From: a bacterium
GTDB taxonomy: Bacteria; AUK180
Direction: 5' to 3'
Length of the DNA: 33,045 nt
NCBI GenBank assembly: GCA_023133295.1
Contig: JAGLWT010000015.1
Span: forward strand, 1-33,045
The notes under the pieces: model-generated
The model's input: the letters and a program-made list of their open reading frames with translations, nothing else
Told to the model about the DNA's origin: nothing
The model's database searches: none
Translations under genes and position numbers: made by a program
Shown here: positions 1 through 7,602 of the stretch, one piece after another
Position numbering within the stretch: position 1 is the stretch's first letter
Layout: each line of letters begins with the position of its first letter

Positions 1-2929
1 CCCAGTAGGCATACTCGCTGACTTTCCCTGAAACCGTGCCTTTCATGTTCTTTCCGTTTAAAAGGACCATTCCGTTAAATAATCCGGAACGCAACTTCTC
101 ATCAAATATATTCGCCGTATCGGCAATATCGACCTTCCATATTTCCTGTGAGCCTATCAGTACTTGTTCAAGCTCGCTGCAATCCGCGTCCGAATACACA
201 AGGATATTCAGCGGTTCGCAGTTGTCAGTCTCAACTTCAACATTCGGAACGATAAATAAGATCGCGTCAACGATTTGTGAAACATTTCCGATATTGTCGT
301 ATCCGCGGGCTTTGACATAGTATTCTCCGTAATCGTATTCCGAAAGAACGACCGGGTCGGTATAGTTAAGAAAATCTGCTTCATTGATATCCTGGGAAAT
401 AGAATACTGTGCATAGGAATATCCCGATAATAAGTCCTGACCTGATATCTCAAGAACCGAATTCTTATAGCAGACTAATTGTCCGGCGATAAGATTTGAA
501 GGCGTAGCGGTGATAGAGATCGCCGGCGGGGTCAGATCCATCATAAAAGAGTAAATATTTTCATCCTCAATATTCACCACATTATCTTCGGAGTAATAGC
601 TAACAGTATGATTTCCTTCCGAAAGGCCGGCAAGATCCAGAGAATCCTGATATTCCGAGTATGTATCCTGATCTATTTTAAGATATTCCGCATACAAACC
701 GCTGAGCACATCATATGACGACATTGAAATTGAAGAAAACTCTCCGGCGAATTGTGTTGTTCCATTATTGTATGCGTTATGAAATTCAATCCCGCTTTCG
801 GGTGGGGAATAATCATTATAGAAAATATATGACTTCGTGGTGCTTCTATTGCCCGCAAGGTCGGTTCCGTAATAGTAGATCCTCCGTTCACCCTCAGGAA
901 GGCCGTTGACAAAATCCTGACTGTAACTGATCCAGTTAGCATTATCAAATGAATATAACGCCGTCCCTTCCGATACCTCAAATCCCATCAGCGTCATTGC
1001 TGAGATATACAAATCCAGAGAGAAATAGAAAGGATCGCCTACTTTCAAAAGAACAGAGGGCGGCGCAAGGTCAATTGTAAAATTCAATGTCTGCGAAGCT
1101 TCATTCCCGGCGGGATCGGATACCGTCGCATTGAGAGTATGCGCTCCGGGAGCGCCTATGGAATAATCGGGAAAGATCTCAGTGCCATTATCCGTGACAC
1201 AAACAATTGAGCCATTTTCATCCTTATGGCTGATTGCCGGAAACACATAATTATTATACAATCCGTTGTTTTCCACTCCGGAAATATACAATTCAGGCGA
1301 GCCGGTATCAATTATCGCTTTGAAGATATTCGCTGAGGTCGTTTCTGAGCCATTTGAAGCATATACCTTAAGTAAATATTCTCCGTCAGCAAGTAATTGG
1401 TCATTCTCCTCTTTTCCGTTCCAGAAAACCGAAAACGGTGTCTCGTCATTGTACGAAGCCTGACCTGATGCCATAATATTGCTCATTGAAAGATCGTAAA
1501 CGCTGTAGAAGACCGTTGCCGGAGAGTTCAACTCCACATCTACCTGAAGAGAATCTTTGATTAAGTCGCTATTTGGGCTGAAGTAACTATTCTCTACTGA
1601 TATCCAGGTAAAATGTAATGCCTGAGAGTCCATCGGGTACAGCCCTATAACATACAGACTGAAATGCTCAGATATTAAAATTATCTGGTTATTTTCAACA
1701 TCTTTTATCACATCCGCAAAGCCGCTGCTGGCATCTTCCCATGCAAGGTCGTCCGCATTCCAGATAAGAGGGACGAGAGCGAATTCCTCTTCAAGCGTCA
1801 GCTCACTGTCGTCATATAAAATAGTGACGGAAGCATCGCCCGTAAGAGCGCTTTGCGCGAGAGTGATGTCATATACGGAAGAAGCCGGAGATATTTCCTC
1901 AAGGCTCAATTCCGAAAGGATCGTGTCGCTGTCTATCAGATCAATGGTCAGTAAATCCGGCTGCTCCAATGAATTTTCGGGAACCATGACGATGACCTGC
2001 TGATCGTCGCTTATCACGGTGCCGGGGACATTTCCCGCCGTAGTTTCAATATAGGACTCCGAGGTTTCGATATAAATGGTCTTTTTCTCAGATTTTAAAG
2101 AACTACCCGACCTCGATGTCAATGTGAGCTGTACTTGATATGTACCTTCGATGAATACATTGCTATCGCTACCTTCGATATAGGAAAAATCCACACTAAA
2201 AGACCCGGAAGTATTTAATAAATCTTGATCAGAAAGATCGATTAAATCAGAATAAACGGGAATATCTGAAGCATTCAGTATTTCCAATAATACTGTACCT
2301 ATCCGATCATTGGAGTTCGCTGTGAATGGGAAAGAACCAATGCAGTATAATGAATGATATAACTTGTAATGGTCTGTATACTCAACAAACTTCCAATTTC
2401 CATCAATATTTTCACATGTATAATAGAAACCTGAATTACCAAAAACTTCTACTCCTTCTACATCGCTAAGATAATCCCTTTGGATACCGTTAAAACACGG
2501 ACATTCAGAAGTTTCACCACTCAAAAAATAGCTGTTGTAGTAATAAATAACATCGGAGTAGTCGAGAGAAATCTCCATGTCATAGTGGAAATTAACCCTG
2601 AACTGTCTGGGATGAGGTTCACCGTATAAATTTCTGATCTCAAACACAGCAAAATCTTCAAAACTACTTGCTGGTACTCCTTGAAGTGAAATCATTTTTT
2701 CAACAGGTCCCGAAGATGTCGCAGGAATTGTGGGATCAGAAATGTTTATGGAAAAATTCGATGGTCCTTGTGCAACCCTGATTTCCGCGTCTGAATCACC
2801 ATAAGAGGAGACATCAATGAAGATATTACTGTCCCCGGATGGTATGTTATACATAGGTATAAGGTGGGTTGCGGAGAAAAGGATCGCATTACAGAACAGG
2901 AAAACAAACAAAACGAACTTTGCTTTCAT
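1..2929 (-). CDS. Giant secreted Ig-like repeat protein, truncated by window edge
   Basis: Reading the minus strand from ATG at 2927-2929 gives an open frame of 976 codons that reaches the window edge without a stop, so the C-terminus is missing. A GAGGG ribosome-binding sequence precedes the ATG. The N-terminus is a signal peptide (MKAKFVLFVFLFCNAILFSA), so export is expected. Residues about 461-530 resemble a FlgD-type Ig domain (WNGKEENDQLLADGEYLLKV). Residues about 640-705 and 745-800 resemble OmpL47-type Ig modules (ALYSFDNANWISY, YYGTDLAGNRS, YYSEDNVVNIE). The two other surface proteins in the window end in a T9SS-type sorting domain, so the missing end may carry one too; that is inference. 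Function is unknown; a surface or adhesin-like structural role is plausible. Confidence 0.85.
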   Translation of the reverse strand, partial: MKAKFVLFVFLFCNAILFSATHLIPMYNIPSGDSNIFIDVSSYGDSDAEIRVAQGPSNFSINISDPTIPATSSGPVEKMISLQGVPASSFEDFAVFEIRNLYGEPHPRQFRVNFHYDMEISLDYSDVIYYYNSYFLSGETSECPCFNGIQRDYLSDVEGVEVFGNSGFYYTCENIDGNWKFVEYTDHYKLYHSLYCIGSFPFTANSNDRIGTVLLEILNASDIPVYSDLIDLSDQDLLNTSGSFSVDFSYIEGSDSNVFIEGTYQVQLTLTSRSGSSLKSEKKTIYIETSESYIETTAGNVPGTVISDDQQVIVMVPENSLEQPDLLTIDLIDSDTILSELSLEEISPASSVYDITLAQSALTGDASVTILYDDSELTLEEEFALVPLIWNADDLAWEDASSGFADVIKDVENNQIILISEHFSLYVIGLYPMDSQALHFTWISVENSYFSPNSDLIKDSLQVDVELNSPATVFYSVYDLSMSNIMASGQASYNDETPFSVFWNGKEENDQLLADGEYLLKVYASNGSETTSANIFKAIIDTGSPELYISGVENNGLYNNYVFPAISHKDENGSIVCVTDNGTEIFPDYSIGAPGAHTLNATVSDPAGNEASQTLNFTIDLAPPSVLLKVGDPFYFSLDLYISAMTLMGFEVSEGTALYSFDNANWISYSQDFVNGLPEGERRIYYYGTDLAGNRSTTKSYIFYNDYSPPESGIEFHNAYNNGTTQFAGEFSSISMSSYDVLSGLYAEYLKIDQDTYSEYQDSLDLAGLSEGNHTVSYYSEDNVVNIEDENIYSFMMDLTPPAISITATPSNLIAGQLVCYKNSVLEISGQDLLSGYSYAQYSISQDINEADFLNYTDPVVLSEYDYGEYYVKARGYDNIGNVSQIVDAILFIVPNVEVETDNCEPLNILVYSDADCSELEQVLIGSQEIWKVDIADTANIFDEKLRSGLFNGMVLLNGKNMKGTVSGKVSEYAYW

Positions 2930-3346
2930 ATCGCCCTCGTGTTATCTTGTTTCATTGTACTGTATTATAGAACAATAATCAAATAATAAGTCCACTATTT
3001 ATCTTCAAATTGCTCTGTCATTATTTATGATCTCCCTTTTCATATTGAAATGCAAATCTAAGCCGAGGCAACAGAATTAATAATTATGAAAGAACCGACA
3101 GAAGATTATTTCCTATATACAACTATCTTATGAATAGTCCTGAAAAATAATTCTGTTTTCATTTCTTTTTCCGTGTTAGGTCATTTTTAAGCACAACTTG
3201 TCTTTCGCCTAACGGTGATTATAAGAATAGTAGTCGATTGCGGACTTTATTCCTATTATTAAGTTACAAGAAAGTTAAAGCTGGCTAAAACCCCTTGATT
3301 TACTACTATCTCGGCTAATATTTTTATACATTGTTGGTTGCTTGCA
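2930..3346. other. Non-coding gap with a GTTAGG/CCTAAC inverted repeat
   Basis: No convincing gene. It holds the likely promoter of the left-hand minus gene. At 3175-3180 and 3208-3213 there is an inverted GTTAGG / CCTAAC pair, which lies downstream (in gene sense) of the 3347-4663 gene. The left arm sits in CCGTGTTAGG, the same ten bases seen at 30855-30864 beside another accessory gene. I take it as part of a family of cassette-end-like sequences in this window. Confidence 0.45.
2964..2969 (-). promoter_or_regulatory. Possible -10 box for the giant Ig-like gene
   Basis: TATAAT on the minus strand, 35 bp upstream of the ATG at 2929. No good -35 hexamer stands at the right distance; GGACTT at an 18-bp spacing is the best match. 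The assignment is therefore tentative. Confidence 0.35.
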
Positions 3347-4663
3347 TTATTTATTTATCTGTTTATTATTCACTTCTTTACATTGTTTTAAAAGGTCTAT
3401 TTGTTCAGCTATTGGTAGTTCATTAAAATCAGGAACATCAGAACCAATCACTTTGACAGGTCCATTGCATGTTATTATATATCCAGAATCTTCTTCAATT
3501 TCAAGAAGGTTAAATTTACTACCACAATTGCTACAATATATTTTTGACATATCGTGGGGTGCAGCCCAATGTCTTGTTGTACCACAAATACAAGGTAGAT
3601 TTATTACATTGTCTGATTCAATCAAACCTTGCTTGATAAAAAAGTAATATTGGTTATTCCTTGTTTTTAAATCTTTAGCAACCTTTTCAATAATTTGTTT
3701 AAGTGTTTCCGAAAATGAGGCATATGAAGTGGTCACAAAAGCTTTTTGTAAAGCATCATTCAATGCAGGTAAATAAACCTTCACAAAGAATTTAGTCGCT
3801 GTCTCTAAGATTTCATATTTAAGTTCACTAAAATTCTCTGTACTTGGGAAATACGGGCTTATATCATCAGTAAATAAAATCTCTGAATCATTCGAACTTG
3901 TAAAAAATGTAGAAACGTATCCAATATGAGTAAACTCAGAAGAAAAGCTAAATAAGTCTTTAACTTCACTTTGAAAATCAGACTCATAAGTCAAGTCTAG
4001 TCTTTCGAATAGGTAGTCTACCTTATTTCCAAATGACTTCTCTGCGCATTTTGTAATGTTTGATTCATTCCCTCTGAAACGTTTATTATTCGATAAGTTA
4101 TTGAATTCATTCAGGGAATTTTCAATTTCTGAATTGAATAGAGCTTGCTTTATTGATTTAGTCACATATCTATTAAAACTGTGCAATGATGTCAATACGC
4201 GAAAATTCAATTCTTTTGGCTCTAATTTGCAAAGTTGATATGATTCAGAGACTAAACTATCAATAAATTGTCTTGATGAAGTTACAAGATTATTAAAATC
4301 AAAAAAGTCCTTTTTTAATTTAACCACATTATCAAGTGTAATTCCATCTCTATCATCAGACTCTGTAAATGAAATGAATTTCTCAATAATGCTAAGGTCA
4401 TTTAAAATTACTCTTGGAATAATTTTTCTAAAGTAGAAAAGAGATTTAGTATTATCTTTAAAATCATCCGTTACTAATTCATCGTTCTCGAATGACGTTT
4501 CAATGCGGTTTTGTAATTCTCTTAATAGTGTACTTCCCCATTTAAAAGAGTCATTTAAAAATTTAATATTATTTCCAAGTACTTCATAATTATTTAATGC
4601 AGCAGACGATTTTCTCGTTGATAAGTTCTCTGCGATACCTTTTAATATGTCGATTTCATTCAT
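3347..4663 (-). CDS. Hypothetical accessory protein with C-terminal zinc ribbon
   Basis: I do not recognise the family. From ATG at 4663 the product is 438 residues; an in-frame TTG at 4681 would add six. Neither start has a strong ribosome-binding site, though a weak AAGAAAAG tract precedes the TTG. The body is helical, polar and Asn/Ser/Lys-rich, without a signal peptide or membrane segment, so it is probably cytoplasmic. Counted from the TTG, Cys364-x-Cys366 and Cys383-x2-Cys386 form a likely zinc ribbon near the C-terminus (CICGTT, YCSNCGSKF). A motif FTHIGYVSTFF lies near the middle. The gene is visibly more AT-rich than the core genes to its right. It sits next to a nuclease gene and between hairpin elements, which suggests transfer as a cassette. 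A role in defence is possible but unproven. Confidence 0.75.
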   Translation of the reverse strand: MNEIDILKGIAENLSTRKSSAALNNYEVLGNNIKFLNDSFKWGSTLLRELQNRIETSFENDELVTDDFKDNTKSLFYFRKIIPRVILNDLSIIEKFISFTESDDRDGITLDNVVKLKKDFFDFNNLVTSSRQFIDSLVSESYQLCKLEPKELNFRVLTSLHSFNRYVTKSIKQALFNSEIENSLNEFNNLSNNKRFRGNESNITKCAEKSFGNKVDYLFERLDLTYESDFQSEVKDLFSFSSEFTHIGYVSTFFTSSNDSEILFTDDISPYFPSTENFSELKYEILETATKFFVKVYLPALNDALQKAFVTTSYASFSETLKQIIEKVAKDLKTRNNQYYFFIKQGLIESDNVINLPCICGTTRHWAAPHDMSKIYCSNCGSKFNLLEIEEDSGYIITCNGPVKVIGSDVPDFNELPIAEQIDLLKQCKEVNNKQINK

Positions 4664-4702
4664 ATATGCTATTTTTTGCAATTAGCTTTTCTTGCTTGCA
4701 GC

Positions 4703-4774
4703 CAATGTTCTCGGGCTTTGCAAAGTGCAGAGCATTTGGGGAAACGAAGTGAGCTATAAAGCCCATGTTATGTG
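4703..4774. repeat. attC-like hairpin element between two accessory genes
   Basis: On the plus strand it reads GTTC (4707-4710), stem GGGCTTT (4713-4719), a loop containing GAAACGAAGTGAG, stem AAAGCCC (4758-4764), then GTTATG. The stem is a perfect 7-bp inverted repeat. The design matches the elements at 16046-16100 and 30831-30864. It fills the gap between the nuclease gene and the zinc-ribbon gene. It resembles an integron attC site in plan, but the R-boxes do not fit the consensus exactly. Confidence 0.5.
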
Positions 4775-4788
4775 TAGTATTCATAGTT

Positions 4789-5334
4789 TTATCCATCTAA
4801 TTTATTTATATGTTTTTTTATGTATTCTTCAACCTGTAAGTATCTTATAACAGGAGATTTTATATCTTTTGTTTCTTTCGCTGCAAATTTTCTTAGTTCC
4901 TTAAGACAAATCATGAATTTTTCATTAATAATATCTTGTAATTCTATTTTATATTCTTCTTTTAATTTTCTTTTAATTTCAAAAATGTCATTTATTTGAT
5001 TATATTTTGATCCTTCCGATTGGTTTTTAACAATAGGACTCCAAATCATAAATATCTTTTCGTAATCAGGAAAATATTTTTTAGCATACTTAATATCCTT
5101 ACTGAATTTTTCATATAATTTGTTAACATTATTTGGTCGTTTGTCTCTAACATATTGTAACCCAGTTATAAGATGTACTGCAACTTCACAGACATAGAGT
5201 TTTTTATTATTTACATCAATTCCAACAACATCAATTTCACCTTGAACGTCAGGAATATAAAGATTTGTTTGGATAAATTGACATTCCTTTATATATTGTA
5301 AGTAAGCAGATGCGATTTCTTCACCAATATTCAT
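4789..5334 (-). CDS. PD-(D/E)XK nuclease-like protein
   Basis: A protein of 181 residues starting at ATG 5334 behind a perfect AGGAGG seven bases upstream. The fold signature is that of the PD-(D/E)XK restriction-endonuclease-like superfamily: Glu5/Glu6 in the first helix, GEID (Asp35) on one strand, and LYVCEVAVH (Glu50) on the next. The usual Glu-x-Lys is Glu-Val-Ala here, so the catalytic lysine is missing from its standard place. Either a lysine from the following helix (DKRPNNVNK) substitutes, or the protein binds DNA without cutting it. Later segments (FMIWSPIVK, ELRKFAAKETKDIKSPV) look like conserved family features. It is AT-rich and follows its own promoter. A DNA-cleaving or defence role is inferred; substrate unknown. 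Confidence 0.7.
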   Translation of the reverse strand: MNIGEEIASAYLQYIKECQFIQTNLYIPDVQGEIDVVGIDVNNKKLYVCEVAVHLITGLQYVRDKRPNNVNKLYEKFSKDIKYAKKYFPDYEKIFMIWSPIVKNQSEGSKYNQINDIFEIKRKLKEEYKIELQDIINEKFMICLKELRKFAAKETKDIKSPVIRYLQVEEYIKKHINKLDG

Positions 5335-5419
5335 TTAATTCCTCCTGGAATCTTGGGTCGTTGCATTTGTTGCAAATTGCTTTTTCATCTGGTATGAGTT
5401 CCCTTCATCATTATAATTT

Positions 5420-5447
5420 ATTGTACCACTTTCATATTGTAATGCAA
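5420..5447 (-). promoter_or_regulatory. Promoter for the nuclease-like gene
   Basis: On the minus strand, TTGCAT (5442-5447) and TACAAT (5420-5425) are separated by 16 bp and lie about 90 bp upstream of the ATG at 5334. The intervening leader holds a second TATAAT nearer the gene. No sizeable gene lies between promoter and CDS. Confidence 0.45.
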
Positions 5448-5454
5448 ACCCAAT

Positions 5455-5665
5455 TTCGTTCTCCTACGGTGAACGAAGTACGAGGTTGGATGTACGAGGT
5501 GCGAGGTGGGTAAGTACAGTGAATAATGAATAGTGAAAAGTGAATAATGAATGGTTAGGGAAAACATAAGTAGTAAATACCAGATGGATCCTTCGCTATG
5601 CTCAGGATGACAGAATACAATGAATAATGAATAGTGAACAGTGAATAGTTGGAGATTGGAGAATT
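5455..5665. repeat. Heptanucleotide repeat block with REP-like segment
   Basis: Two tandem families are visible, both with a 7-bp period. One is built on ACGAAGT / ACGAGGT / GCGAGGT (5471-5510). The other is built on TGAATAA / TGAATAG / TGAAAAG / TGAATGG (5519-5555 and 5619-5648). Between them, 5585-5612 reads GGATCCTTCGCTATGCTCAG and then GATGACA, a motif of the kind that recurs widely in intergenic DNA of many uncultured bacteria. Short open frames through this block have repeat-like protein sequence and I do not accept them as genes. Confidence 0.7.
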
Positions 5666-5785
5666 TTCTAATTGTCCATTGTGTTTTGCGCCTTGTCCCT
5701 TCCCCCTGTTCCACTGGATCCACTCTCCCTTATCTTCTTTCTCTTATCTTCTCCACTTCGCACCTCGTACATCCAACCTCGTACT
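5477..5785. repeat. 33-nt inverted repeat pair flanking a 243-bp spacer
   Basis: Left arm 5477-5509 and right arm 5753-5785 are reverse complements with one mismatch. Each begins AGTACGAGGTTGG in its own sense. The spacer holds the TGAATAG-type heptads and the REP-like segment. The arrangement could be two independent insertions of one repeat in opposite orientation or the ends of a small mobile unit. Confidence 0.65.
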
Positions 5786-5972
5786 CAGTCTGCTCAGCAG
5801 GCTGTTGGGTCCACTGCTAAGCGTCTCCCTTGTGCTCTGCGAAGCATAACCTTTCAACCTTTGAACATTTCAACTTTTTAACTTCTTTCCACATCACGCG
5901 AAATTTCGACAAATCATTAATCTTATGTGTGATGTGGAATATTGGTTTTCTGAGATCCCCTTAAAACAAGAA

Positions 5973-6024
5973 TGGGAAGGTGCGTGGTTTGAAAGGAGGG
6001 GGGGGGGTATGAGTGCACCTTCCC
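5973..6024 (-). terminator. Hairpin with 11-bp stem and G10/C10 loop, possible operon terminator
   Basis: TGGGAAGGTGC and its exact reverse complement GCACCTTCCCA form an 11-bp stem around a loop of about 30 bases. The loop includes a run of ten G on the plus strand. Read on the minus strand, the hairpin lies about 100 bp past the stop of the sigma-54 activator gene and is followed by ATTCTTGTTTT. It could end the long minus-strand operon, though the loop is long for an intrinsic terminator. The homopolymer is a natural slippage site. Confidence 0.4.
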
Positions 6025-6123
6025 AAGTTTGTTATTTGTGTGTGAAAGAACACATTATATACAGCAACATCCGTGCCAATATCATTTCTCCCAATACATC
6101 TAGAATAACGCTATTTTGCTTTC

Positions 6124-7602
6124 TCAGGAATGTGGACTTATATTCCACTTTGTGGAATATTTTTCCATTAACTCGTATTTCTTTACCAATTTATAGAAAT
6201 ATGACCTGTCGATACCGGATATCTTGATGATGGTCTTTATATCCCATCCGTACTTCCTTATGAGGTTCTCCAGATATTCTCTGATAATTTCATCCTTCCA
6301 GTACTTAACTACCGTCTTCATCGGTTGTTCAATATTTATTGTTATATTTGATATCCCGCCGACATTTTCTATATCTTCGATATCCTTGGAAAAAAGGATG
6401 TCTTTCGGCCCTAATATCTTCTCGGAAGATATGATGATCGCTTTTTCTATAATATGCTCCAATTCTCTTATATTCCCGGGAAAGGAATATCTTAGTATTT
6501 TATGCTCAGCCTGAACAGAAAGACTCTTTACTTCTTTACCGTGTATTCGATTGAAGCGGTCAATAAAATAGTACGCGAGGGGAAGGATGTCCTCTTTCCT
6601 CTCCTTCAATAGTGGAAGGTGTATATGGAATACATTTAATCTGAAATACAGGTCTTTTCTAAATCTCTTCTCCTTGACCAAGCGGGGTAACTCCTGATTT
6701 GTTGCCGCAATAAGCCGAAAGTCTATCGGTATCGTTGTAGTGCTTCCCAGGCGGCGAATGCTTCGCTCTTCCAGAACGCGAAGCAATTTGGCCTGAAGAT
6801 CATAGGGCAGATCCCCTATTTCATCCAGAAATAGTGTCCCTTCGCTGGAGAGCTCGAAAAGGCCTCTTTTAGAGGTGTAAGCTCCAGAGAATGCACCCTT
6901 TTCATAGCCGAATAATTCACTCTCAAGAAGCTCATGCGGTATAGAAGAACAGTTGATCGCCATAAAATGGCCGTCACGCCGGGGAGAAAGTTCGTGTATA
7001 GCTTGGGAGATCACATCCTTTCCTGTACCGGTATCCCCTGTTATCAACAGACTTGTGGAAGTTTTCGCCACACTCTCCATCTCCTTGAATATTCGCTGCA
7101 TCTCTTTTGAGGTACCGATAATATTTGCTGATATAGCAGGAGTTACCGATGACGCAGGCGTCTTGGAATCCTTCTTAACACCGTTGTCTCTCTGCTTAAT
7201 GTACTTCTCAAAAATAATATTAAATCTCACAAGGTTAACGGGTTTATTGATTATATCAAATGCCCCGGCTTTGATGAGTGACAGCAAGAAATTCCTCTCC
7301 TTTGAGTCGGTGATTACAAGAGTTGGCGCATTAAAGAGAGTGGAATATTTTTCCACATACGCTTTTTCCTCCTTGCTGTTGATCTCTGCGATAAGAAGAT
7401 CGTACTTCTTTTTTTTGAGATGCTTCACCGCTTCCTCATGGCCGGCTACCTGGCCGGTGTTTATGCCTTCGCCCAATAGATATTGATATACAATGCTCAT
7501 CTGCGGGTTTGATGTATCGATAATAAGGACATTTATTGATCTTCTAGCCGATTCGATATATAACTCCCTTTGTTTCGGGGAAGACTTGATAGTTGAGATC
7601 AT
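6124..7602 (-). CDS. Sigma-54-dependent activator with phospho-Asp-less receiver
   Basis: Enhancer-binding protein of the NtrC type: receiver, AAA+ and Fis-type HTH domains. Numbering uses the in-frame TTG at 7611; ATG at 7602 is my preferred start, with AAAGGTG upstream. Both starts overlap the preceding kinase-like gene by about 60 bp. The receiver (about 27-140) has IIDTS in the acidic pocket, only one Asp, and Glu76 in DLLIAEI where Asp is normally phosphorylated. The switch Thr (T101) and Lys123 (INKP) are kept. The AAA+ domain has Walker A GDTGTGKD (192-199), GAFSGA (239-244, Ser for Thr in the sigma-54 contact loop), Walker B TLFLDEIGDLP, and FRKDLYFRLNVF. An HTH follows at 440-480. 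Glu76 may mimic phosphorylation, giving constitutive or partner-controlled activity. Targets are unknown; no -24/-12 promoter stood out by eye. Confidence 0.9.
   Translation of the reverse strand: MISTIKSSPKQRELYIESARRSINVLIIDTSNPQMSIVYQYLLGEGINTGQVAGHEEAVKHLKKKKYDLLIAEINSKEEKAYVEKYSTLFNAPTLVITDSKERNFLLSLIKAGAFDIINKPVNLVRFNIIFEKYIKQRDNGVKKDSKTPASSVTPAISANIIGTSKEMQRIFKEMESVAKTSTSLLITGDTGTGKDVISQAIHELSPRRDGHFMAINCSSIPHELLESELFGYEKGAFSGAYTSKRGLFELSSEGTLFLDEIGDLPYDLQAKLLRVLEERSIRRLGSTTTIPIDFRLIAATNQELPRLVKEKRFRKDLYFRLNVFHIHLPLLKERKEDILPLAYYFIDRFNRIHGKEVKSLSVQAEHKILRYSFPGNIRELEHIIEKAIIISSEKILGPKDILFSKDIEDIENVGGISNITINIEQPMKTVVKYWKDEIIREYLENLIRKYGWDIKTIIKISGIDRSYFYKLVKKYELMEKYSTKWNISPHS

Larger units (their letters stand above)
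5335..6123. other. 789-bp non-coding region, repeat-rich
   Basis: Apart from the nuclease promoter (5420-5447), the repeat blocks and the G10 hairpin, I see no gene. A further loose 7-bp pattern of pyrimidine-rich units (TTTCAAC, CTTTGAA, CATTTCA) runs over about 5850-5885. Confidence 0.6.

Noticed and set aside
5338..5415. Frame upstream of the nuclease gene reading AICNKCNDPRFQEELNEYW before a TGA that overlaps the nuclease start
   Set aside because: It looks like a CxxC tail of a lost gene, but an in-frame TGA lies only about 25 codons upstream. Too short to support as a pseudogene.
5418..5881. Several short open frames on both strands in the repeat region
   Set aside because: They translate the heptad repeats (HYSLFTIHYSL-like) or overlap each other; no start signals and no family resemblance.
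6009..6227. Plus-strand open frame with an apparent GGAGG ribosome-binding site inside the G10 hairpin
   Set aside because: More than half of it is antisense to the conserved HTH end of the sigma-54 activator, and the protein shows no recognisable pattern. The G-run itself creates the apparent binding site.
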